In this document: piece by piece, positions 10,601-64,000 of the stretch
Numbering within the stretch: position 1 is the first letter of the stretch
Layout of the letters: the number at the start of each line of letters is the position of its first letter
NCBI GenBank assembly: GCA_023630585.1
Contig: CM042553.1
Coordinates: forward strand, 17,829,520 to 17,893,519
Reading direction: 5' to 3'
DNA length: 64,000 nt
Source of the DNA: Cranoglanis bouderius
Lineage: Eukaryota > Chordata > Actinopteri > Siluriformes > Cranoglanididae
The notes under the pieces: model-generated
Seen by the model: the letters and a program-made list of their open reading frames with translations, nothing else
What the model was told of the DNA's origin: nothing
The model's database searches: none
Program-made: the position numbers and the translations under genes

Positions 10601-13600
10601 GATTTTATTCCAGTTCCATTGAAAGACACCAATACACTGATTGTCCAAAGGCAATTACTATATATTATGGGTGAAACACAATATCATTGCCTGCTCAAGA
10701 CAAGCTCAAAATATTTATATCTGTTATTGTACAGTATGCAAATAGCAGAACATTTGCAGAACATGATTTTATTCAACCAGATTCCCCGTAGAACTTTCTA
10801 GAAAGCTTTCTATCTTCTATCTAATATGACTGAATAAGCAAGCTAACTACGTTTCAAAACAGCAGTGTCTTTCCCAAATCGAGAAGCTGTTATTTAGGCT
10901 ACAGTTGACAAACATAGCCATCTAGTAATATTATATCTGATTTACTACAGTTGTTGGGTTTGTTACCTTCCAGAAAGATCAGAAATGCTCAGTATGCTAG
11001 ACATGTTTTCAAAATCTATTATAAAACTGGGACATGCTTACAGTGCTGCTGTGAGTCAAAACAGGATACTTTAATCCTTTTAAAAGTCTATATCAAATCA
11101 ATATTTGGTGTGATCATCCTTTGTCTTCAAAACAGCATCAGTTCATCAATTCTTCTAGATACATTTGCACTTGTTTTTGAAAGAACTCGGCAGGTAGGTT
11201 GGCCCAAACATCTTGGATAACTAACCACAGTTCTTCTGTGGATTTAGGCAGCCTCAGTTGTTTCTGTCTCTTCTTGTAATCCCAGACAGACTCAATGATG
11301 TTGACCATCACTTCCAGGACTCCTTGCTCTTCTTTACACTGAATATAGTTCTTAATGACTTTCAACGTTGCCCGTTTCTTTGTGCTTCTTCAAAAGCGCT
11401 TGGACAGCACATCTGGAAACCCCTGTCTGCCTTGAAGTTTCTGCCTGGGAGAAATCTTGCTGATGCAGTATAACTACCTTCAGTCTTGTTGCTGTGCTCA
11501 GTCTTGCCATGGCGCATGACATTTGACAGTAAACTGTCTTCAGCAACCTCACCTTGTTAGCTGAGTTTGGGTGTTCCTCACCCAGTTTTATTCCTCCTAC
11601 ACACCTGTCTCTGTTTCAGTTAATGATTGTATTCCAACCTACATATCAAATTGATGATCATTAGCACCTGTTTGGTATAATCGTTTAATCATACACCTGA
11701 CTATATGCCTACAAAATCTCTGACTGTGTGCAAGTGTACCTAGAAGAATTGATTCTGTTTTGAAGGCAAATGATGGTCACACCAAATACTGATTTGATGT
11801 AGATTTTTCTTCTGTTCTCTCACTTTGCATTTTGTTAATTGATAAATATAAACTATTAGCATGTCTATTTCTGACAGCATTCTTAGTTTACAGCATTTTT
11901 TCACACCTGCCTAAAACTTTTGCACAGTACTGTTTATACTGCAAATCAGAAACGTGCATCACTGTCCACTTGTTTCCCATGAAAAGACTGAGCAAAAGCA
12001 AAAAAAAATAAAAATACATCTACCTTTCCCTATGCCTGAACATTTTTGGCTAGTTTCAAGTCTAAGCCTCCACACAAGCTTCAGCAAGCTTCTTCAAAGC
12101 TCAAAATTAAAGTAAAAACCTCTTAAAAGCAAAAAACAAAACAAAAGTAATACTCCTTTAGAACGCATTATCTGCTCAGTCCGAATAATGTATTCATATT
12201 CGTTTATACCCCTACTGTATACAGTCCCCTCTGAAACTATCAGAACAGCAAGGCCAATTCATTTGTTTGTGCCGTACACCAAAGACATTTGGGTTTGAGA
12301 TCAGAAGATGGATATGAGACGAGAGTTTAAGATTTCAGCTTTTATTTCCTGGTATTTACATCTAGATGTGTTAAACAACATAAAACACAGAACCTTTTGT
12401 ATCAGACCACTGCATTTTTAGGTGAGCAAAAGTATACAAATAAACAGATTTGCTTAGTATTACTTAACACTTAATATTTGGTTGCATATCAATTGCTTGC
12501 AATAACTGCATCAAGCCTCCGACTCATTGACATCACCAAATTGTTGGTTTCTTCATTGTGATGCTTTTCCAGCCTCTTCCAGTTGTTGCTTGTTTCGGGG
12601 GGGTTTCTCCCTTCAGTCTCCTCTTCAGGAGGTGAAATGCTGCTCAATTGGGTTAAGGTCTGGTGTTTGACTTGGCCAGTCCCAAAACCTTCCACTTTTT
12701 TCCACTGATTAAGTCCTGTGTTGAGTTGGCAGTGTGTTTTGGATCATTGTCTTGCTGCATGATAAAGTTCCTCCCAATTCATTTGGATTCATTTCTCTGT
12801 AAATTGGCAGACAAAATGTTCCAGTAAACGTCTGAATTTATTCTACTGCTACTATCATGAGATCAACATGACTATCATCAATAAAGATTAGTGGGCCTGT
12901 TCCAGAAGCAGCCATGCGAGCCCTAGCCGTGACACTACCTCCACCATGTTTCACAGATGAGCTTGTATGTTTAGGATCATGAGAAGATCCTTTCTTTCTC
13001 CACACTTTGGCCTTTCCATCACTTTGGTAGAGGTTAATCTTGGTGCCAGAACTTTTGTGGCTCATCTTTGTATTTCTTTGCGAATTCCAATCTGGCCTTC
13101 TGATTCTTACTGCTGATAAGTGGTTTGCATCTTGTGGTATGGCCTCTATATTTCTCAAAGTCTTCTTCAAACGGTGTGTTGTGATACCTTCACCCCTGCC
13201 CTGTGGAGGTCGTGGGTGATGTCACTGACTGTTGTTTTTCCCTTTTTTTTCTCAGCTTCAAAATGTCTTGCTTTTCTCCCCATAGACGGCTCTCTGATCT
13301 TCACGTTGGCTTATCCTTTTTAACAACAAATGCAGTCTGCACAGGTGAAACCGAAGGCTAAAACTAAGAGTAGATGTTCAGAGCTATGTATTGTTTATAC
13401 AGTCAATCTAACAGGACACACCCGGGTAACAAGAAACACCTGTGAGTCACGTGTTCCAATATTTTTGATCGCCTACAAATTGGATGGTCTGATGCAAAAT
13501 GTGATATGTTCTATGTCGTTTAACACACCTACATATAAATACCAGGAAATAAAAGCTGAAATTCCTGATCTTTTCTCACTCATTTTTTTTTTTTTTATCT

Positions 13601-16545
13601 CAAACCTAAATGTCTACAACAAAAAACAAATGAACTGGCCTTGCCGTTCCAATAGTTTCAGAGGGGACTGTAAAGATTTTATTTCGAATTAATTTAATAT
13701 GCAATAAAAAAAAGATATATACAGAAGATATAAGAACATGAAAACTACGTTCATCCACATGCTTTTCAGACGTCCTGCTTAAATAAAAGCATTTCCACAT
13801 TGTTTCGGTGAAAATGCAAACATGTTATAGGTTAAGAAGAAAAAAAAAAAGATTCTTCATAATTTTTGCCTGTTTTAAGAAGAAGAAGACAACCACACAG
13901 TTTGAGGGAAATAGCCTTTGTAAAGTAAATGAGTGATTTATATAATTTACTCTGAAATAATACATATGAACAGGGTCTAATTTTGCATTCATGCTTGCTG
14001 AATGATGAAATAATGCTCCATGGTAGTAATCCTTTGGACCTGGTAGTTTGTGTGACACACGTATGAAATTGCAGATATATAATAAAATATATAAATAGAA
14101 ATATATAATAGCTGTCAGAATTGTACAGAAATATAGCTATACTGTATATGAACATAATCATGGAGAGTGTTTTATAGGACACTAAGCACAGTTCAGTGGT
14201 TGTGTCATTGCTTTTAAACTTGTCTCTAACTGAAATGTGTTTTGTTTTGCAGTGGCCAGGCCAGTTTCCAGGCAAACCCAGATAGCTACAACGGTGCTGT
14301 CAGAGAAAATTACAGCTGGTCACAGGACTACTCTGATGTGGAAGTTCGAGTTTTTGTCCCGCCGAGCATTGTCAAGGGCAGACAGGTACCTTACAGCCAC
14401 ATTTTGCTGTTATCATATTGGCATATTTAAATATCGAACCACAAGGTCCGTGGTGCAGTGTAACGGTGTACGACATGATCGTACTTACTAAAGTTTTAGT
14501 AAAATGAGACTATTATAGGATAAACTGACGTTGTTAATAATTGTGCAAAGCTGAGATAACTGAGCTAGCTAACAATGTGATTGTAAATTAAATTTACAAC
14601 TGAAAGCATTCAATACTCCAAAAGTTTATGCACATAAAGATTCAAAATGGTTAAGCGTGCATCACCTGGATTTTGCGCGTTAATTTCAGACTAACAGTCA
14701 TAAAAGAATCGCTCACAGCCTTAGTTATTCATAGAGAAATTCATATGGTAATGACCATCTGTGCAGAAAGCCCACTTCAACGTTGATAATGACCCCGAAT
14801 TAGCTTGAGCCCACGTAGCTAATTTCTCTCAAAGGGATCGATTGAAATCCCCCTTAAAATAAACTCCTCAGCATTGAGCCATTGTTGCTTATCGTCATCA
14901 GCTCAGACTCGTTCCCTTTGTGTGCGCAGGTGTCTGTCAGTCTTCAGTCTGGTGGCGTGCGTGTGGCAGCGAAGGAGGGAGCGTCAGAAAAAGTCCTGAT
15001 GGAAGGCGAGTTCACGCACAAAATCAACACTGAGAACTCTCTGTGGAGTCTGGAACCAGGCCATTGTGTAGTGGTGAGAATTATTTTTACCACGACGTTC
15101 ATGATCTGTTACTGTATCTCCAATCAGAGAAGTGACTGACTCTATTTAAAGTTCGTGACTTAAGTCCAAAAGTTTTGTCAGTGTTTATGTGGGGAAGCTT
15201 ATGTGTATTCAGAGATGGGTTACACAAAGTACGTAAGTAGATATTCTGGGCACCCAGTTCAAATTATGCAAATTATCTGTGTGTAGTCCGTGCCTACGAG
15301 GTTGCCAGATTTTTCTTGGGTAGAAGCATCCGAGACAGGGCTCTTTCAAAAGCATCTAGACCACTGCCTTTAGTGTAGGTTGCCTCTTGATATGTACAAA
15401 TGAGAAGACGACAAGCATTGAAATATGCATCTAATAGTAGTCTAGTACATTGCCAATCTGAATAGTCAGTAATTGTCACATTAATTACCACAAATGTGGT
15501 TTAGTTTAATCCTCATTATTCATCAGCTTATCAAATAGCACATGATCCAGCACATCCTACTGTTTTACGTTTTATTTTTTTTATATTGTGCTCCAACAGT
15601 AAGTTCTGTGCACAGCTTAATGAAGCCACAATATATTAAATCAAGATCATGAAATGATAATACGGAAAATGTATTACATTTGTTATTTTGAGATGTCAAA
15701 TGCATTTTTATTTTTGGATGCACACGGTGCCCACGGTTTGAAGAACAATCTGACAATCTAGTACTCATCTGCTCTGCTCATTTTAAGTAAGTGTAGTTAC
15801 ATAAGTGCATTGTCTCCTCAGATGTCCTCCATTTCGTGGACTTTAAAGAAAATATAGTGTTAATTTATCAATAGTGTAATTGTTTTTTTAAATATTGGCC
15901 TCAAAAAGGTATTCCATAGTTTCTGAGTGATATTTACAGCCCAAAGCACGAATTTCAGCACGACATATTGCGCTCTCTGAATAGCACTTAAGTCTGTAGT
16001 TATGTCTGAGGTCTGAATACCAACCAGCGTGTGGAAAACAACTTGAGGATTATTACACAAGTTCAGTTGATCTGACTTGCTGCGAGACATTTTTTTGACA
16101 TTTCTTCAGTACTTTCAGACTAACCGATGACGTGCGATCTTTTTTCGTCTTTTAGCTGTCTCTGAGTAAATGCGGGGAAGTGTGGTGGACCGCCGTGCTG
16201 AAAGGCGAGCAAGAAATTGACGTAAACGAGATCAACCGCGAGCGCTCCATGGCCACTGTGGGCGAGGAGGAGCACGCCGTGTTGGACCGTCTCACCTTCG
16301 ACTACCAACAGAAACTGCAAGGAAAGCCCCAGAGCCATGAGATGGTAATGTTACAAGACCACAGATCATTAGAGCCAGTGAACTGACTGCACTGCTGACA
16401 GATTTCTTGTTTTTTTTGTGTGTGTGTTTTTTAGAAAGTTCACGAAATGCTGAAGAAGGGCTGGGATGCCGAGGGATCGCCGTTCAAAGGCCAGCAGTTT
16501 GATCCGTCCATGTTCGACATACCGCCAAGCGCTGTTCAGTTTTGA
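7663..16545 (+). CDS. nudcd3: NudC domain-containing protein 3, complete
   Basis: Cytoplasmic co-chaperone of the NudC family. In mammals NUDCD3 (NudCL) works with Hsp90 to stabilise the dynein intermediate chain. Six exons join in frame: 7663-7860, 8681-9033, 14253-14385, 14930-15073, 16156-16344 and 16435-16545. They make 1128 bp, 375 aa, against 361 in human. Residues 1-90 hold the conserved N-terminal region (LYDNALLGILQHVGNIQNFL, FGFLYRKTDFYRLL). Residues 90-183 are a low-complexity Glu/Ala/Pro linker. About 197-290 is the CS (p23-like) domain (NYSWSQDYSDVEVRV, LMEGEFTHKINTE, SLWSLEPG), followed by ERSMATV, LDRLTFDYQQKLQGKPQSHE and the C-terminal VHEMLKKGWDAEGSPF. The start at 7663 is the ATG aligned with the family N-terminus; a GTG-initiated extension to 7645 is not credible. 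All introns are GT-AG. Confidence 0.96.
8130..8500 (+). repeat. Dispersed repeat F1, copy in nudcd3 intron 1
   Basis: Shares ordered blocks with 50250-50780 and 28800-29230: 'gaagactttc' then 'gttgaaaacttactgac', 'gagactccttccat', and later 'tttgagaattcatcagc' with 'gctgtggtactctgtat'. The copies are diverged and differ by indels, as expected for an old dispersed family. No coding capacity is seen. Confidence 0.5.
9569..10273 (+). mobile_element. Internally deleted Tc1-like transposon
   Basis: Ends are 'agtgctgtgcaaaagtg' on the left and 'actttttcacagcactgta' on the right, imperfect inverted repeats next to TA-type sites. Inside, the plus strand retains VWGCFAASGLGQLAIIEGNMNSALYQKVLKEHV and QQDNDPKH, the middle of a Tc1 transposase with the second catalytic region. 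The N-terminal DNA-binding domain is gone and the C-terminal part is mostly lost. At about 700 bp it is half the usual length. Confidence 0.75.
11039..11934 (-). mobile_element. Tc1-like element keeping only the two ends of its transposase
   Basis: The right terminus has 'cctaaaacttttgcacagta'; the left is a decayed 'tacagtgctgctgtgagtc'. Minus-strand frames give the N-terminal helix-turn-helix (MARLSTATRLKVVILHQQD, SRCAVQALLKKHKETGNVE) at 11352-11512. A C-terminal stretch (PKSTEELWLVIQDVW, LPAEFFQKQVQMYLEEL) lies at 11138-11365. The catalytic middle with the DDE residues is missing, so this is an internal-deletion derivative. It lies in nudcd3 intron 2 and its termini match the 4676-5172 element. 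Confidence 0.75.
12219..13672 (-). mobile_element. Full-length Tc1-like transposon with decayed transposase
   Basis: The ends are good inverted repeats with TA target dinucleotides: 'tacagtcccctctgaaac' on the left, 'gtttcagaggggactgta' on the right. The match continues through 'ggccaattcatttg'. The minus strand carries Tc1 transposase fragments: RRPDWNSQRNTKMSHKSSGT, GKAKVWRKKGS, VKHGGGSVTARARMAASGTG and FIDD. Several frameshifts and stops break it. Length, about 1.45 kb, is typical of the full element. A second member of this family is at 55521-56515 in the opposite orientation. Confidence 0.85.
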
Positions 16546-17081
16546 ACTGAAGAATCTTTGGTAGATACTGCGAGAGAGAAGCCAAAAATGTGTCTGCATC
16601 GTATACACTGAAGCGTCAAGCACCGACAGCTTTGCCGTTCACAGTATGATGGACAACATGACAGCACTGCAGAATTTGATTTGCTAAAGCTGTAAAGAGA
16701 TCAATTTCCCAAATGCCATGAGGATTCAGTCAGACCTGGATATATATTACTTTTTTTTTTTTTTTATTGCAGTAAATGCATCATCAATTCACATGGCTTA
16801 TGGATTATATCTTTCTATAGGTTCTTGGTAAAATAACTGACTGAAGTAAAACTACTAAAATACTTCAGGATTTTCTAGAATAAGCGAACAACATAATACT
16901 GAAAGATATTACAGGGGGTTGGGTATATGTGTCATCCTGGAGTTCTTCCCATCACCCGATGTTCTTGAGCCTTGTCGAGTATTTGTCAGGTTTAGGAGTT
17001 TGATGGCTAATGCATTTTTTTGAGATTTCATTTTTTATTTCTAGTTTTCATTCAGTGTTCTGGTTTTTTGTGCCTGAATTT

Positions 17082-17087
17082 AATAAA
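17082..17087 (+). terminator. nudcd3: nudcd3 polyadenylation signal candidate
   Basis: AATAAA about 540 nt past the nudcd3 stop. A second AATAAA lies near 17307. Either could end the transcript; the first is preceded by ordinary 3' UTR-like sequence. Confidence 0.45.
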
Positions 17088-17829
17088 ATACATTACAGAA
17101 ATGTGTCCTTCGCACTACCCTCCATATACTGATGTATGAAATGCTGTTTATGGGGAAATTATAGAATCACATCGTACTCATCAGGAAATAAACTATAAGT
17201 CAGTTACAACAAATGAGGATCAAATTCATATTTAAACACCATGAACATGTATGCTAAATGTTTTGGTCTTTCCAATTTGGGTCTTTATACCCCATGCATT
17301 TGCCAAATAAATCTTGTGTTATGATACTGTTCCCAAAAATCCCCTCATGACTCCAAAGAGCATATTAACTAGGTCACGCGATTGTCCGTCTGAAGTACAA
17401 GGGAATGAGTAATGATCAAATTATCGGGAATCCCCAGGAGACCATCGGCTGCCATGTAAATGTCAAATCCACTGGCTACATAAAAGTCAATTTAAAGGTA
17501 GCAAATGAAACGTTTAGTCAGGTTCTGCTCATGAAACCTACAGTCATGTCGAGTTAATCCCTCAGACCTACAGGTGCTCATCTAATATACTTCACTTGAA
17601 TGCTGGAAAGGAACTCGGTATACCAAAATATTAACTAGTTATGTTTCATTTTTAGACTTTCCTAACTTCCAAACAATTTTTTAAATAACTTTTGTGATTA
17701 GTTTAGGAGAGTTTAGTTACTTTTGTGATTAGTCTAGTTTATGCACTAGATAAGATTTAAAAAAAAAAACAACAAAACAAAACATTTGCATAGACCCATC
17801 ATCATATCGTCCATCATAGAGCTATCATC

Positions 17830-18480
17830 AACACTTTGAGATACAGTCAAAATTTTGAGATAATAGGTGAGAATTTTGAAATAATATGTCAAGATTCTGA
17901 GATAATAAGTTGAACTTTTGAGACACGTCGGAATTTAGAGGTAAAAAGTCAATGTTTTGAGAGAATAGGTCCGAATTGTGAGATAAGTCAAGATTTTGAG
18001 ATTCTCAAAACTTTTAACTCAGTAACTCAAAACGTTGAGATACCAAGTCAATGTTTTGAGATAACAGGTTGGAATTTAGAGCTGATAAGTTAACGTTTTG
18101 AGATTGTAACTCAAAACTTTGTGATACTAAGTCAATGTTTTGAGATAATAAGTCAGGATTTTGAGATAATAAGTCAGGATTTTGAGATAAGTCAGAAGTT
18201 TGAGATAATAAGTCAGGATTTTGAGATATTTAGTTGAAAATTGGAGATGAGGGAAAAAAAGTAACAAATCAATGTTTTGAGAGAATGTGTCAATTTTTAG
18301 ATAATAAGTCAAGATTTTGAGAAAATAAGTTAAAAGTTGGAGATAAGCTCAGATTTTGAGGTAATAAGTTAAAATGTTGAGATAAGTCCAGCTTTTTGAG
18401 GTGATAAGTCAAAGGTTTGAGGTGATAAGTCAGAATTTTGAGCTGATCAGTCGAAATTTTGAGATAAGTGGAAATTGTGA
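17830..18480. repeat. Degenerate minisatellite, about 20-25 bp unit
   Basis: Dozens of imperfect units of the type 'ttttgagataataagtca' repeat with variable spacing. They form the whole stretch between the nudcd3 3' end and the camk2b upstream region. Units vary by substitution and small indels. From 18000 to 18120 some units appear in the inverted sense ('ctcaaaacttttaact'). A TTA-rich tract follows at 18484-18545. Confidence 0.85.
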
Positions 18481-18699
18481 CTTTTTTATTATTATTAATT
18501 ATTAATTAATTAATTATTATTATTTTATTATTATTTTTTATTATCTAAAAAAAAGTTTTTTTTTAGATAATACTGCAGCCTAAAAGAAATAGTGCGTTTT
18601 TATTTATTTTGTTCTGATCTGACGTGCTTCCATACGAACAGAGACACTAAAGGTAAAGAAAAGTCGGATGAGGTGAAGTTGCTTTGCCACATACAGTAG

Positions 18700-19030
18700 A
18701 CAAAGGTGCTCATCTCCTGCGCCCCCTAGCGGCGATATCAACTCAGCGCTGCACCGCGCAGCGGAAAAGAAACTGTACTGCAGTCGCACGGCGCATTCGG
18801 TGAGCGGGTTTGGAGTAGAAGGCGGTCGAGCTCACTCATCACCCAGCCTTATCCCTCACTCGGGCACACACACCTCTTGTTTGTCACTGTAGAAATCTTA
18901 TAAGTTATCACACAACGCCAAGATTTTTCCAGAAGCATTTCTGGACATCCTGCAGGGTGGAGGAATAACATCTCGGATATATCCATAAAGCCGAAAAAGA
19001 GGAGAGAGAGAAACAGAGAGAGAGAGAGAC
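18700..19030 (+). promoter_or_regulatory. camk2b: Probable camk2b promoter/5' UTR
   Basis: GC content rises here compared with the flanking AT-rich DNA ('gcgccccctagcggcgat', 'ctgcaccgcgcagcgga'). The sequence runs without interruption into the start codon at 19031, which has G at -3 and G at +4. A purine-rich (AG)n tract sits at 18997-19028. I see no TATA box. The transcription start cannot be placed by eye. Confidence 0.45.
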
Positions 19031-63367
<44,337 letters not shown>

Positions 63368-64000
63368 GTAGCCTTCCTCAGAGGAGCCTACTTCTCTCTT
63401 CTTTCACTCTTCTCTTTCCTCTTTCTCTTTCTTTGGTGTTTCAGAGGCCACACTTCAGCATGGAGCCTTTAGCATGTCCTGATCACAGCTGTCTTATATC
63501 GACACCTGCACTGTGAACCGTAGCGTGTGGCTGAAGTTGGAATGGCGCGCAGTTGTTTCTGTTATACTTCATCAACTTGTGTTTCACTTCCCGTGTTTCT
63601 GCCTTTTCGTCTTACTGTCACTGTTTTTCACTGTTTCCATGTCTTTTTTTGTGCTGTTGCTTTATGGTTGTGTTTACATCTGAAGACTCTTGGCAATCCA
63701 AATGAATTAATTAATTCCTATTCCAAATTACAAATGAGCTTTGTACCCAAACCCTAAACTCTATCTAATTTTGCCTGTATTAAAATGTCCGTTTAATACA
63801 CACCAAATATTTTTGCATACAAAGAGTCCTGTCACTGTGTAACAAGTCGCTAATGTTAAACTCCTCGGCAAGTCGAGACTTTCAGTCCTTACTCTTGTGC
63901 CTACATAACTTCTTTTAGTTGCGGCGGAGGGGGTGGGGTGGGGTGGGGGGGGTTCAATGCCCTGGGACGCAGCATGAGCACCAGTTCGAAGAGATGTGGC
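63368..64000 (+). other. Start of camk2b intron 13, running off the window
   Basis: The donor gtagcc follows exon 13. No further camk2b linker exon is recognised before the end. 63921-63952 is a G-rich run that could form a G-quadruplex on the plus strand. Confidence 0.5.

Overview
The window is nuclear DNA from a bony fish. Three vertebrate genes with ordinary GT-AG introns lie in it, and the spaces and introns are filled with Tc1/mariner-type DNA transposons of many families (one close to the salmonid/Sleeping Beauty type), a Rex3-like LINE, tRNA-derived SINEs, (CA)n/(CT)n microsatellites and older dispersed repeats. The Tc1-rich composition suits an otophysan such as a catfish, but that last step is inference. 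The gene order mrps24 - nudcd3 - camk2b agrees with the grouping of MRPS24, CAMK2B and NUDCD3 on human 7p13.

Layout. 1-2573: gene-free, with two decayed Tc1 remnants. 2674-6124 (minus): complete four-exon mrps24, encoding a mitochondrial small-subunit ribosomal protein; intron 2 holds an old Tc1 element with a smaller element inserted in it. 6181-6360: six copies of an exact 30-bp repeat just upstream of the mrps24 start codon. 7663-16545 (plus): complete six-exon nudcd3, with three Tc1 elements in intron 2. 17830-18480: a degenerate minisatellite. 19031 to beyond the right end (plus): camk2b, CaMKII beta, with the kinase domain, the autoinhibitory/calmodulin-binding segment and the first linker exon inside the window. 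Intron 2 (19.4 kb) and the later introns carry most of the mobile DNA.

The main discovery candidate is in camk2b. Two 73-bp exons (44525-44597 and 48101-48173) both encode residues 113-137, the alpha-E helix plus the HRDLK catalytic loop, in the same phase with good splice sites. The first is CAMK2G-like and the second CAMK2A/B-like; they agree at 17 of 25 residues. Using both or neither would break the frame, so they look like mutually exclusive exons giving two forms of the catalytic loop region. TGCATG (RBFOX-type) motifs lie on both sides of the second exon.

The three genes are not functionally coupled: mitochondrial translation, an Hsp90/dynein co-chaperone and neuronal calcium signalling. 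mrps24 and nudcd3 are divergent, with start codons 1.5 kb apart. The other results concern nested transposons, several of which can be checked against an uninterrupted copy of the host repeat elsewhere in the same window.
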